DNA from: Streptomyces sp. NBC_01351
Lineage (GTDB): Bacteria; Actinomycetota; Actinomycetes; Streptomycetales; Streptomycetaceae
NCBI RefSeq assembly: GCF_036237315.1
Contig: NZ_CP108356.1
Coordinates: 7,507,501-7,571,500 of the forward strand
Direction of reading: 5' to 3'
Length of the DNA: 64,000 bases
In this document: positions 43,168 to 52,553 of the stretch, one piece after another
Position numbering within the stretch: position 1 is the first letter of the stretch
How the letters are laid out: every line of letters starts with the position of its first letter
Position numbers and translations under genes: made by a program
Notes under the pieces: generated by a model
Told to the model about the DNA's origin: nothing
What the model saw: only the letters and a program-made list of their open reading frames with translations
Database searches by the model: none

Positions 43168-43905
43168 ATGCAAAACGACGCGATCCACCTCAGGGACGTC
43201 ACCCGTCGCCACGGCGTCGGCGACCACGCCGTCACCGCCCTCGACCAGGTCTCCCTCGCCTTCCCCAAGGGCACCTTCACCGCCGTCATGGGCCCCTCCG
43301 GCTCCGGGAAGTCCACCCTGCTGCAGTGCGCGGCGGGCCTGGACCGGCCGACCTCCGGCACGGTGACGGTCGGCGGGACCGAGCTCACCCGGCTCAGCGA
43401 GACCAAGCTGACCCTGCTGCGCCGGGACCGGATCGGGTTCGTCTTCCAGGCCTTCAACCTGCTGCCCTCCCTGACCGCAGAGCAGAACGTCGCCCTGCCG
43501 CTGCGCCTGGCCGGCCGCCGCCCCGCCAAGGCGGAGGTGCGCGAGGTGCTGACCCGGGTCGGCCTCGGCGACCGGGCCCGGCACCGGCCGTCGGAGATGT
43601 CCGGCGGCCAGCAGCAGCGGGTGGCGCTCGCCCGCGCCCTGATCACCCGCCCCGACGTCCTCTTCGGCGACGAGCCCACCGGCGCACTGGACTCCCGGAC
43701 CGGCCGCGAGGTGCTCACCCTGCTCCGGACCATGGTCGACACCGAGGGCCAGACGGTCGTCATGGTCACCCACGACCCCCTCGCCGCCTCCTACGCCGAC
43801 CGCGTGGTCTTCCTCGTCGACGGCCGCCTGAACGGCGAACTGGCCGGTGCCCGCGCCGAGGAGATCGCCGCCCACATGACGAAGCTGGAGACCGTGCCGT
43901 GCTGA
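43168..43905 (+). CDS. ABC transporter ATP-binding protein (LolD/MacB type)
   Basis: Cytoplasmic ATPase subunit of an exporter, 245 residues. Walker A GPSGSGKST, Q-loop FVFQAFNLLP, signature MSGGQQQR, Walker B VLFGDEPTGALD and the switch His (MVTHD) are intact. Sequence and the adjoining FtsX-type permease place it in the MacB/LolD (ABC3) class, which exports peptides, antibiotics or lipoproteins. The start at 43168 follows TTGAGGC. It overlaps the permease gene by 7 bases, so the two form a coupled pair. No regulator or substrate gene adjoins; it diverges from the subtilisin-inhibitor gene. Confidence 0.93.
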   Translation: MQNDAIHLRDVTRRHGVGDHAVTALDQVSLAFPKGTFTAVMGPSGSGKSTLLQCAAGLDRPTSGTVTVGGTELTRLSETKLTLLRRDRIGFVFQAFNLLPSLTAEQNVALPLRLAGRRPAKAEVREVLTRVGLGDRARHRPSEMSGGQQQRVALARALITRPDVLFGDEPTGALDSRTGREVLTLLRTMVDTEGQTVVMVTHDPLAASYADRVVFLVDGRLNGELAGARAEEIAAHMTKLETVPC

Positions 43906-46367
43906 GCGTCGCCCTGCGCACCCTGCGCACCCGCTGGGTCACCTTCGTCGGAAGCTTCGTCGCCCTCGCCCTCGGAGTCGGCCTGATCGCCACCATGGGG
44001 CTCGCGCTCGCCGCCACCCTCGACGCCCCGGAGCGCAGGCCCGAACGCTTCAACACGGCCGCCGTCGTCGTCAAGGGCAACGACACCCTGCGCGTCGAGA
44101 GCCCGATCGGCGACCGCACCCGCAAGCTGGCCCACCCCAAGCCCGTCGCCCCCGAACTCGCCCGGCGGCTGGGCGCCCTCGGCGCCACCACAGAGGACCG
44201 CTCCTTCCCCGTCCGCGCCGAGGGCGGGCCCGGGCGACTGGTCGGCCACCCCTGGTCGGTCGCCGCCTTCGCCCCGTACACCCTCGACGCCGGCCGGGCT
44301 CCGCAGTCCGACGGCGAGGTCGTCACCACCGGCTGGGCCCGGCCCGGGGAGCGGCTGACCACCGACCGGGGCCCGGTCACGGTGGTCGGCACCGTCTCCC
44401 ACCCCGGCGCCCCGAAGCTGCCCGGGTTCGAGGACGCCGTCTTCTGGACCGACGCCCAAGCCGCCCGGCTGTCGCCCGCCATCGACCAGCTCGTCGTCTC
44501 CGCCGACCCGGCCGCCGTACGGGCCGCTGTGGGCCAGGACCCCGACGTACGGGTCCTGACCGGCCGCGACATCCGCTTCGCCGACCCCGACCCGGAGCGC
44601 GACAGCGAAGCCCTGCTCGCCGTGAACGCCATGCTGGGCACCGCCGGCGGGGTCACCGGCTTCGTGTCGGTCTTCGTCGTCGCCTCCACCTTCGCCTTCG
44701 CCGTCGCCCAGCGCCGCAAGGAGTTCGCCCTGCTGCGCACCGCCGGGGCCACCCCCGGGCAGATCCGCCGCATGGTGCTCTCCGAGGCGCTCCTCCTGGG
44801 CGTGCTGGCCTCCGCCTTCGGGTGCCTCCTCGGCTCGTACGGGGCGCCGCTGCTCGCCCAGTGGTCGGTGGACGGTGACCTCGCACCGCGCTGGTTCGCC
44901 ATCGGCGACGCCACCTGGCCCTACCACCTCGCCTTCTGGACCGGCCTGCTCGTCTCCCTCGCCGGAGTCCTCGCCGCCTCCTGGCGCGCCGGCCGGGTGG
45001 GGCCCACCGAGGCGCTGCGCGAAGCCGCCGTCGAGACGCGCACCATGACCTGGGGCCGCTGGATCTTCGGCGCCGGACTCCTGCTGGCCGGCCTCGGCAC
45101 GCTCGCGTACGCCCTGCTCGCCGACCCGTCGGACCTGCTCCACCGCAAGACGTACATCAGCCGCCCGATGCTGCTGATCGTCGCCTTCGCGCTGCTGGCC
45201 CCGGTGCTGGTCCGGCCGCTGATCCGGCTCATCGCCTGGCTCCCGGCCCGGCTGCCGGGCGCCGGCGGGATGCTCGTGCGGGAGAACGCGGCGGCCGGCA
45301 TCCGGCGCACCGCGGCCATTGCCGCACCCGTGCTCGTCACCGTGGCCCTCGCCGGTTCCCTGCTCGGGGCCACGGCCACGATCAACGAGGCCAAGGCCAC
45401 CGAGGTCCGGCAGCGCACCACCGCCGACCACGTGATCACGGGCGGAGCCGGGGGCTTCGACCCGGCCGCCGTCGACCGGATCCGGGCCGTACCCGGCGCC
45501 GAGGTCTCCGCCACCGCCGGGACGGCCGTCTACGTACTCGAGGAGGGTGTGGCACTGATCCGCTCGGACGCCCGCGCCGTTGACCCGGCGGCCCTCGCCC
45601 GGACCGCCGAACTGCCCCTCACCGCGGGCAGCGTCGCCGACCTCGACGACGGCTCCGTGATCGTCACCGAGGAATGGGAGCGGCACACCGTCGGATCCAC
45701 CGTGGACGTCTGGCTCGGCGACGGCACCCCCAAGTCCCTGCGGATCGCGGGCGTGATGAGCATCGGCACCGGCAACAACGGGGCCTACGTCACCGCGGCC
45801 AACGCCGGCGGCGCGCCCGTCGACCGCATCGACGTACGGCTCGCCCCGGGCGCGGACGCCGCCGCCGTCGGCTCCGGACTGGCCGAGGCGGCCGCGCAGG
45901 CCGGGGGCAAGGTCCTCACCAAGGACCAGTGGGTGGCGGCCGGTTACCCCGAAACCAAGCGCACCACCCGGCTGGGCTTCCTGCTCGTCCTCGGCATCGC
46001 CCTGCTCTACACCGGCATCGCGCTCGCCAACACCCTCGTCATGGCCACCTCCGACCGGGCCCGCGACCTCGCCGTCCTGCGGCTGGCCGGCGCCACCCGG
46101 TGGCAGGTGCTGCGGCTGGTGGCCTGGGAAGCCCTCCTCGTCGTCCTCGTCGGCGCGGTCGTCGGAGCCCTCGTCGCCGCCCTGAACCTGGGCGGGATCC
46201 AGGCTGCCCTCGGCCTCCTCGGAGTCCGGAGCCCCCTGGTGATCCCCTGGGACGTCATGGGCGCGAGCTTCGGCGCCTGCGCGGCCCTGGCGGTGGTCGC
46301 CGCCGCCGCCTCGGCCGCGGTGTCCCTGCGGCGCCCGGCGGTCGAGCTGGCCGGCGTACGGGAATAG
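43899..46367 (+). CDS. FtsX-like ABC transporter permease
   Basis: Membrane permease of 822 residues, partner of the preceding ATPase. An N-terminal transmembrane helix (TFVGSFVALALGVGLIATM), a large extracytoplasmic domain, an FtsX core (FVVASTFAFAVAQRRKEFAL), further helices in the middle (ISRPMLLIVAFALLAPVLV), a second extracytoplasmic domain and a second FtsX repeat (LALLYTGIALANTLVMATSD-like). That is two FtsX halves with 10 predicted helices, as in bacitracin-type exporters of actinobacteria. GTG at 43899 overlaps the ATPase stop. The substrate is unknown. Confidence 0.9.
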   Translation: MLSVALRTLRTRWVTFVGSFVALALGVGLIATMGLALAATLDAPERRPERFNTAAVVVKGNDTLRVESPIGDRTRKLAHPKPVAPELARRLGALGATTEDRSFPVRAEGGPGRLVGHPWSVAAFAPYTLDAGRAPQSDGEVVTTGWARPGERLTTDRGPVTVVGTVSHPGAPKLPGFEDAVFWTDAQAARLSPAIDQLVVSADPAAVRAAVGQDPDVRVLTGRDIRFADPDPERDSEALLAVNAMLGTAGGVTGFVSVFVVASTFAFAVAQRRKEFALLRTAGATPGQIRRMVLSEALLLGVLASAFGCLLGSYGAPLLAQWSVDGDLAPRWFAIGDATWPYHLAFWTGLLVSLAGVLAASWRAGRVGPTEALREAAVETRTMTWGRWIFGAGLLLAGLGTLAYALLADPSDLLHRKTYISRPMLLIVAFALLAPVLVRPLIRLIAWLPARLPGAGGMLVRENAAAGIRRTAAIAAPVLVTVALAGSLLGATATINEAKATEVRQRTTADHVITGGAGGFDPAAVDRIRAVPGAEVSATAGTAVYVLEEGVALIRSDARAVDPAALARTAELPLTAGSVADLDDGSVIVTEEWERHTVGSTVDVWLGDGTPKSLRIAGVMSIGTGNNGAYVTAANAGGAPVDRIDVRLAPGADAAAVGSGLAEAAAQAGGKVLTKDQWVAAGYPETKRTTRLGFLLVLGIALLYTGIALANTLVMATSDRARDLAVLRLAGATRWQVLRLVAWEALLVVLVGAVVGALVAALNLGGIQAALGLLGVRSPLVIPWDVMGASFGACAALAVVAAAASAAVSLRRPAVELAGVRE

Positions 46368-46390
46368 CCGCCGCCGGTCCGGACGGGGTC

Positions 46391-46496
46391 GGGTGTGTGC
46401 CGGGGCGTCCCCGCAGGGCGTCGAACGCAACCGCGCTCGGCCCACCGACCCCCCGATACGTTCGACGCCCGAGGAGACGCCCCGGCGCGCGCCCGG
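46391..46496 (+). repeat. 106-bp inverted-repeat element, copy B
   Basis: 99 of 106 positions match the reverse complement of 38865-38970. It is placed between the convergent permease and cyclic-nucleotide-domain genes. The potential stem pairs GGGGCGTC and GGGCGTCGAAC with GTTCGACGCCC and GACGCCCC. Confidence 0.8.
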
Positions 46497-46544
46497 ACCC
46501 GGCCGGGTCGGCCCCCACCGTGCCGCGCCGAACGAGGCGGCGGC

Positions 46545-47006
46545 CTAGCTCGCCGCCATGCGGGGCGCGTACAGGTCGAGGAGGCGGGTCCGGGTCTGCT
46601 GGAGCCGGAGCGCGAGGACCCGGCCGACCCAGTGCCCGACCGCCGACCCGAAGGCCGGATCGGAGTCCATGAGCATCCGGACGCTCATCCCGTCGAACTC
46701 GTACGCGCGCACCGGTGTCATCGCCTCGGCGCTCAGCTGCCACACGTACGGCGGGAAGAGCCAGGACCAGCCCACCAGCTCACCGGGGCCGAGGTTCTCC
46801 ACTGACGCGGGCCTGCGGACGCCGGGCATGGGGATCTCCAGGGTCACGGTGCCCGAGCGCACGATCCAGAAGGACTCCGCCCGTGAACCTTCCTCGAAGA
46901 TCCGTGCACCCTCTTGGAAATTGACCTCGTGGGCCTGGGACATCAGCCGACCGCGGTGCTCCGTGGACAGCACGGCAGCGATCCGGATGGGGGAAGGTGT
47001 GCTCAC
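46545..47006 (-). CDS. Cyclic nucleotide-binding domain protein
   Basis: Protein of 153 residues consisting of a single cNMP/Crp-type beta-barrel (VNFQEGARIFEEGSRAESFW, IVRSGTVTLEIPM, LGPGELVGWSWLFPP) and a C-terminal helical stretch. There is no DNA-binding HTH, so it is not a Crp transcription factor. The phosphate-binding cassette with its conserved Arg is not obvious, so cAMP binding is uncertain. The gene is separate from 47149 by a hairpin. A sensor subunit or accessory protein is plausible. Confidence 0.8.
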   Translation of the reverse strand: MSTPSPIRIAAVLSTEHRGRLMSQAHEVNFQEGARIFEEGSRAESFWIVRSGTVTLEIPMPGVRRPASVENLGPGELVGWSWLFPPYVWQLSAEAMTPVRAYEFDGMSVRMLMDSDPAFGSAVGHWVGRVLALRLQQTRTRLLDLYAPRMAAS

Positions 47007-47058
47007 GACGGCCTCCGATCACGACCCCCCACGACGCTCCTGCTCTCCCAGTGTCGCC

Positions 47059-47096
47059 GAAGCCCGCCCGATACCGTCCGGATCGGGCCGGGCTTC
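47059..47096 (-). terminator. Hairpin terminator with one bulge
   Basis: GAAGCCCGCCCGAT and ATCGGGCCGGGCTTC pair with a single bulged base over a 9-base loop, between the two reverse-strand genes 47149 and 46545. Confidence 0.65.
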
Positions 47097-47148
47097 TTCG
47101 ACCGGGGTGCGCGCCGGGGCCGCACGGGGCCGCAGGGGCCGCGCCGGA

Positions 47149-47451
47149 TCAGTCGTCGGCGTTGGCCTCCAGGCAGGCCAGCTCCATCGCGTCCAGGACC
47201 GCCTCGTGGCTGCGCCCGCTCAGCTCGGCGACGTTCTCGATCTGCGCGGTGGCCCAGGCCGCGAGGGTCATCGCGAGCACCCGGAGCCCGTCGGTGCCCA
47301 GCTCGGCCAGGATGGCGTCCGCGACCTCCATGGCGTCCTCGGGCACCTGCTCGGGTGGCTCCAGGCCCACGAGGCCCCGCAGCATGGTGAGGGCGCGGCG
47401 GGAGATCTCCGGCGTCATCCCCGCAAGCCGCATGTCTTCTTCCTCGTTCAT
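47149..47451 (-). CDS. Conserved hypothetical small protein
   Basis: Helical, acidic protein of 100 residues beginning MNEEEDMRLAGMTPE, followed by SRRALTMLRGLVGLEPPEQV and LGTDGLRVLAMTLAAWATAQ. No motif is recognisable; it could be a regulator of the neighbouring genes or of unknown role. ATG at 47451 follows GGAGGGGTGGGGCGG; a GTG at 47460 would add three residues. A strong hairpin follows, so it is likely monocistronic. Confidence 0.6.
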   Translation of the reverse strand: MNEEEDMRLAGMTPEISRRALTMLRGLVGLEPPEQVPEDAMEVADAILAELGTDGLRVLAMTLAAWATAQIENVAELSGRSHEAVLDAMELACLEANADD

Positions 47452-47660
47452 CCGCCCCACCCCTCCGGTGCCGTACAGATAGATCGCTTCAGGGCACGGT
47501 AGAGGGAGGCGGCCCCGGCCGGGGCGGTTTCGCCGGTGTGACCCTGTGTGAACGGGTGGCGCCGACCGGTTCCCGTTGACGAGGTCCGTCCGAAATCAGG
47601 TCTACCGGAGTTCCCACGCTGCCGGTGCCGCCCCGCGCGAGGCCGTGGCATGCTCGGCGC

Positions 47661-47771
47661 ATGCCCGAACACAGGCCCGGCCACGTGACCCGAGGTCAGG
47701 ACGGCTCGTACCGGTTGCCCTTCGGGGACACCCACCTGCCCGTCCCGTACTCGCTGCGCGCGCGGAGCTGA
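47661..47771 (+). CDS. Possible 36-residue peptide gene
   Basis: ATG at 47661 opens a 36-codon frame reading MPEHRPGHVTRGQDGSYRL and ending YSLRARS, stopping 9 bases before the GAF/PucR gene. Codon bias is good, but there is no clear ribosome site and no known homologue comes to mind. It may be a leader peptide or chance. Confidence 0.2.
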   Translation: MPEHRPGHVTRGQDGSYRLPFGDTHLPVPYSLRARS

Positions 47772-47780
47772 GAGCGCCCC

Positions 47781-49706
47781 ATGCCCACCCCGGGAACGCA
47801 CCCGAGCGCCGCCGTGCGCCACCTGCTCGACCTGCTGAACCTGCTGGTCGAGGGCGCGCCGGCGGAGAGCTTCGCGCTGTCCGCCGGGCAGGCCGCGCAC
47901 CTTTCCGAGCAGGAGGCGGCGGCGATGGCGGACGCCACCCGCGTCGCGCTGCGCATCCGCCGCACCCTCAGCCAGCACCGGCGGCGGGAGGCCGAACTGG
48001 CGGCCCTCTTCGACACCGCCGGAGACCTCGCCGGGCTCCGCGATCTGGACTCCGTACTGAAGGCGATCGTCCACCGGGCCAAACTGCTCCTCGGCACCGA
48101 CGTCACCTACCTGTCCCTCAACGACGACGAAGCCGGCGACACCTACATGCGGGTCACCGACGGCTCCGTCTCGGCCGCCTTCCAGCGGGTGCGCCTCGGG
48201 ATGGGCGAGGGCCTGGGCGGGCTGGTCGCGGAAACGGCCCGCCCCTACACCACCGGCGACTACCGCGACGACCCCCGCTTCCGGCACACCGAGACCATCG
48301 ACGGCGCCGTCGCCGAAGAGGGGCTGCGCGCCATCCTCGGCGTACCGCTGCGGCTGGGGGCCCGGGTGATCGGCGTCCTCTACGCGGCGGACCGCACGGC
48401 CCGTGCGTTCACCCCGGACGAGGTCGCGCTGCTGTCCTCCCTCGCCGACCACGCCGCCATCGCCATCGACGGGGCCCGGCTGCTGGAGGAGACGCGTACC
48501 GCGCTGGTCGAACTTAACGCGGCCTCGCGGACCATCGAGGCGCACAGCGAGGCCGTGCGGCGGGCCGAGGACGCCCACGACCGGCTGACCGACCTGGTGC
48601 TGCGCGGAGGGGACGTCACCGACGTCGCCGGCGCCATCGGCGCCCTGCTGCGGGGCGGCACCCTCATCCACGACGCCGAGGGCACCGAGCTCGCCCGGGC
48701 GGGCGCCGACCCCCGGCCCCCGTCGGCCCGGGCCGTCGCCGCTTCCCGGGCCGACGGACGGGCCGTACCCGTCGACGGAACGTGGGTGTGCGCGGTCCTC
48801 GCCGGACCCGAACTGCTCGGCAGCATCGCCCTCAGCGGCCGCGCCGACCTCGACGACGCCGACCGCCGCCTCTTCGAACGCGCCGGCGTCGTCACCGCCC
48901 TGCTGCTGCTCCTGCGCCGCTCGGTGGCCGAGGCCGAGGACCGGGTACGGGGCGAGCTCCTCGGGGACCTCCTCAGCGGGGCCGCCGACCCCGCGGGACT
49001 GTCCGCCCGCGCGCGCCGCCTCGGCGTGAACCTGGACCGGCCGCACGCGGTGTTCGTCCTGCACCCCGAGACCGCGCCGCGGCCCCGGCTGCTGGCCGCG
49101 GCCGCCCGTACCGCGCACACCCGCAAGGGCCTGGCCGGGACGCACCACGACGACGTGGTCCTCGTATGCCCCTCGGAAAGCCCCAGCGCGTGCGCCGCCG
49201 GCCTCGCGCACGAGCTCGGCCAGGCCCTCGCCGGGCCGGTCACGGTCGGCGCCGCGGGCCCGGCCACCGGCCCAGGGGCGATCGCCGACACCTACGCGGA
49301 GGCCCGTCGCTGCCGCACGGCCCTGCGGTCGCTGGGCCGGCCCGGCACCGGGGCCGCCCTGGGCGACCTGGGCTTCCTCGGGGTGCTGCTCGGCGACCAG
49401 ACGGACCTGGGCGGCTACGTACAACGCACCCTGGGCCCGCTGATCGCGTACGACGCACAACGCGGCACCGACCTCCTGCACACCCTGCAGGTGTACTTCG
49501 CCGCCGGGATGAACCAGACGAAGGCGCGCGACGCCCTGCACCTCCACATCAACACGGTGGTCCAGCGCCTGGACCGGATCGGCCGACTGCTCGGCGACGA
49601 CTGGCAACGCCCCGAGCGGGCCCTGGAGCTGCAACTCGCCCTCCGCGTCCACCAGGTGGCCACCGGATTCGGCAACCGGCCCGAACCGAACGGTGATTCG
49701 CTCTAG
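47781..49706 (+). CDS. GAF domain regulator with PucR-type HTH
   Basis: Transcriptional regulator of 641 residues. A GAF domain (about 80-235, ELAALFDTAGDLAGLRDLDS to FTPDEVALLSSLADHAAIAI) is followed by a coiled-coil, a CdaR/GGDEF-like middle and a C-terminal PucR HTH (ARDALHLHINTVVQRLDRIG). GAF domains of this type bind small ligands or sense redox. The ATG at 47781 follows GAGAGCGCCCC. In Streptomyces such regulators often control a divergent or adjacent catabolic gene; here the upstream neighbour is convergent-free hypothetical 47149 and the downstream neighbour a secreted protein. Confidence 0.87.
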   Translation: MPTPGTHPSAAVRHLLDLLNLLVEGAPAESFALSAGQAAHLSEQEAAAMADATRVALRIRRTLSQHRRREAELAALFDTAGDLAGLRDLDSVLKAIVHRAKLLLGTDVTYLSLNDDEAGDTYMRVTDGSVSAAFQRVRLGMGEGLGGLVAETARPYTTGDYRDDPRFRHTETIDGAVAEEGLRAILGVPLRLGARVIGVLYAADRTARAFTPDEVALLSSLADHAAIAIDGARLLEETRTALVELNAASRTIEAHSEAVRRAEDAHDRLTDLVLRGGDVTDVAGAIGALLRGGTLIHDAEGTELARAGADPRPPSARAVAASRADGRAVPVDGTWVCAVLAGPELLGSIALSGRADLDDADRRLFERAGVVTALLLLLRRSVAEAEDRVRGELLGDLLSGAADPAGLSARARRLGVNLDRPHAVFVLHPETAPRPRLLAAAARTAHTRKGLAGTHHDDVVLVCPSESPSACAAGLAHELGQALAGPVTVGAAGPATGPGAIADTYAEARRCRTALRSLGRPGTGAALGDLGFLGVLLGDQTDLGGYVQRTLGPLIAYDAQRGTDLLHTLQVYFAAGMNQTKARDALHLHINTVVQRLDRIGRLLGDDWQRPERALELQLALRVHQVATGFGNRPEPNGDSL

Positions 49707-49763
49707 GGTGCGCCCGTACGGTCACACGACACACCGCACACCGCACACCGAACTGGGGGGTTC

Positions 49764-52502
49764 ATGCGTAGATCCAGAGGGCTCGCGACCGCGCTCGCCC
49801 TGTCCCTGGCCGGAACGGGCGCCGGGCTCGGCCTCGGCCTCGGCCTGGCCACGCAGGCGGCGGCCGTCACCCCGCCCGTGGCCTTCACCGCCGACGCCCT
49901 GTCGACATGGCAGCCCAACGGGGTGGTCTGGGCCCTCGCGGAGGCGGCCGGGCAGGTCTTCGTCGGCGGCACGTTCTCCGCCGTGCGCCCGCCCGAGGGC
50001 GGAGCCGGCAGCGAGCGGTCGGCCGTGAACTTCGTCGCGCTCGACGCGGCGACGGGTGCCCCGACCGCCTGCACCCTGTCCTTCACCGTCGCCTCGGGCA
50101 CCGCCACCGTCCGGGCGCTCGCCCTCTCGCCGGACAAGCAGACCCTCTACGCGGGCGGCTACTTCGGCGCCGTCAACGGCACCGCCGTCTCCAGCCTCGC
50201 CGCCGTGGACGTGGCGAGCTGCACGGTGAAGACGGACTTCCGCCCCGCCTTCGCGGCCACCGTCCGAGCCCTCGCCGTCACCGGCGACACCGTCTACGCG
50301 GGCGGCGACTTCCTCACCGTCGCCGGCCAGCCCCGTCAGCGCTTCGCCGCCGTCGGCGCGGCCGACGGCGCCCTCAAGCCCTTCACCGCCAACGCCGACG
50401 AGCCCGGGCGCGCGGTCGAGGTCACCCCGGACGGCAACAGGGTGCTCCTCGGAGGCGACTTCTTCACCGTCAACGGTACGAACACGCACGCGCTGGCCGT
50501 CGTCGACGCGACGAGCGGCGCGCTCACCACGTCCTACCCCGGCTTCATCGAGACCAACTCGGTGGTCAAGGACATCGCGACCGACGCGACCGGCTTCTAC
50601 ACGGCCAACGAGGGCACGGGCGGCGGCGTCTTCGACGGCCGGATCGCCCTCGAACTCGGCACCTTCGGCCAGCGCTGGCGCGACACCTGCCTCGGCGCCA
50701 CGCAGGCCGTGCTGCCGTACCAGAGCGTGCTCTACAGCGCCTCGCACGCGCACGACTGCTCCAGCGTCGGCGAGTTCCCCGACGGCCAGCGCCACCACCT
50801 GCTCGCCCAGCCCACCACCGGCACCGGCAAACTGGGCTGGGCCCCCGACACCAACGACGGCATCGGCGAGGGCATCGGCCCGCGCGTGATGACCGTCGGC
50901 TCCAAGGGTGGCGTCCCATACCTGTGGGTCGGCGGGGAGTTCACCACTGTCAACGGCGCGGCGCAGCAGAGCCTGACACGCTTCGCCTCCACCGGGGACA
51001 CGGGAGCGCCCACGGTGCCCGTCGCGAGCGCGGTCAGCTTCAAGCCCGGCGAGGTCCAAGTGCGCTGGCGCACCAGCCTCGACCTCGACGACAGCGCGCT
51101 GACCTACAAGGTCTACCGGAACGGCGCGGCCACGCCCCTCGCGACGGTCACCGCCGACTCGCTGTTCTTCAAACGACCGCAGGCCTCCTGGACCGATACG
51201 ACGGTCACGGCCGGCCAGTCGTACACCTACCGGGTGACGGCCACCGACGCGGCGGGCAACACCAGCGCCCTGTCCGCGACGGCGAGCGTCACCGTTCCGA
51301 CCAAGGCCGACGGCTACCCGAACCAGGTCCGCGCCGACGGAGCCCGCCAGTACTGGCGCTACGACGAGTCGGCCCTGCCCTTCGTCGCCGACTCCTCCGC
51401 CTCGGGCAACCAGAGCGGCGTGCACCTGAACGCCCCGGCCCTGCGCCAGAGTCCCGGCGCGGTCTCCGGCGCGAGCACGGCCATCGGCTTCAACGGCACG
51501 GACACCCAGGTGTACGGGGACGAGCGGCAGACGGTGGGCGGCAGCTACACCATCGAGACCTGGTTCAAGACGAACACGACCCGGGGCGGCAAGCTCTTCG
51601 GCTTCGGCAACAACCAGGCCCGCGGCAGCAGTCAGTACGACAAGCACATCTACATGACCAATGACGGCCGCCTCGTCTACGGCGTCTACACCGGAGCCAC
51701 CCGAACCATCACCACCACCGGCACGTACAACGATGACGCCTGGCACCACGTCGTCGCCACCCAGGGCCCCGGCGGCATGACCCTCTACGTGGACGGCGTC
51801 CAGAAGGGCACCCTGGCCGTCACCACGCACGAGAACTTCTCCGGCTACTGGCACGCCGGCGGCGACAGCCTCGGCGGCTGGCCCGACCGCCCCACGAGCG
51901 AGTACTGGGCGGGCCGGCTCGACGAGACCGCCGTCTACCCGACCGTCCTGAGCGCGGCCCAGGTGCAGAACCACCACGCCCTCGCCACCGCCCCGGCCGA
52001 CCAGGTGCTCCAGGTCACCGCCGCGGAGGACACGTACGCCAACGCGGGCGCCCCCGGCACCAATTACGGGACCTCCAGCTCGCTCGCCGTGCGCGGCACC
52101 TCCTTCTACGCGAGCTACCTGCGCTTCAACCTGCCGGCCGCGCCCGCCGGAACGGTGCTCAAGTCGGCCGTCCTGAGCGTGAAGACCAGCACCATGAGCG
52201 GCGCCGGCACGACGGACACCGTCTCGGTGCTGCCGGTCACCGGATCGTGGACCGAGGCCGGGACCACGTACGCCAACCGCCCCGCGCTGGGCGGTCCGGC
52301 CCTTGGCAGCTTCGCGGGGATCCCGGACGGCTCCGCGGTGCACACCGCCGCGCTGACCACGGCGACGGTCGCCACGGCCCTCGGCGGAGGCTACGACCTG
52401 GCGCTCGGCAGCGCCGGCACGGACGCCCTGTGGCTGTGGTCCTCGGAGGCCCAGGCCAACGAGGGCACACCACAGCTGACCCTGACCTTCGGCGCACCGT
52501 GA
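49764..52502 (+). CDS. Secreted multidomain protein: beta-propeller, FnIII, LamG, DNRLRE
   Basis: Large extracellular protein of 912 residues. After a signal peptide (MRRSRGLATALALSLAGTGA, cleaved near AAA at about 34) comes an N-terminal propeller-like region with repeated VFVGGTFSAV, LYAGGYFGAVNG, VYAGGDFLTVAG and VLLGGDFFTVNG. A fibronectin-III module (about 415-515, WRTSLDLDDSALTYKVYRNG), a LamG/concanavalin-like domain (about 540-735) and a C-terminal DNRLRE module (about 750-910, AEDTYANAGAPGTNYGTSS) follow. Such proteins bind or degrade polysaccharides or glycoproteins. No catalytic residues are recognisable, so adhesion or sugar binding is most likely. Three CACACCG copies precede it at about 49730-49750. 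Confidence 0.85.
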   Translation: MRRSRGLATALALSLAGTGAGLGLGLGLATQAAAVTPPVAFTADALSTWQPNGVVWALAEAAGQVFVGGTFSAVRPPEGGAGSERSAVNFVALDAATGAPTACTLSFTVASGTATVRALALSPDKQTLYAGGYFGAVNGTAVSSLAAVDVASCTVKTDFRPAFAATVRALAVTGDTVYAGGDFLTVAGQPRQRFAAVGAADGALKPFTANADEPGRAVEVTPDGNRVLLGGDFFTVNGTNTHALAVVDATSGALTTSYPGFIETNSVVKDIATDATGFYTANEGTGGGVFDGRIALELGTFGQRWRDTCLGATQAVLPYQSVLYSASHAHDCSSVGEFPDGQRHHLLAQPTTGTGKLGWAPDTNDGIGEGIGPRVMTVGSKGGVPYLWVGGEFTTVNGAAQQSLTRFASTGDTGAPTVPVASAVSFKPGEVQVRWRTSLDLDDSALTYKVYRNGAATPLATVTADSLFFKRPQASWTDTTVTAGQSYTYRVTATDAAGNTSALSATASVTVPTKADGYPNQVRADGARQYWRYDESALPFVADSSASGNQSGVHLNAPALRQSPGAVSGASTAIGFNGTDTQVYGDERQTVGGSYTIETWFKTNTTRGGKLFGFGNNQARGSSQYDKHIYMTNDGRLVYGVYTGATRTITTTGTYNDDAWHHVVATQGPGGMTLYVDGVQKGTLAVTTHENFSGYWHAGGDSLGGWPDRPTSEYWAGRLDETAVYPTVLSAAQVQNHHALATAPADQVLQVTAAEDTYANAGAPGTNYGTSSSLAVRGTSFYASYLRFNLPAAPAGTVLKSAVLSVKTSTMSGAGTTDTVSVLPVTGSWTEAGTTYANRPALGGPALGSFAGIPDGSAVHTAALTTATVATALGGGYDLALGSAGTDALWLWSSEAQANEGTPQLTLTFGAP

Positions 52503-52553
52503 CCGCGCGCGAGGTGAGGGATGTGGTGCCGGACGAGGTGAGGTACGTGGTGC

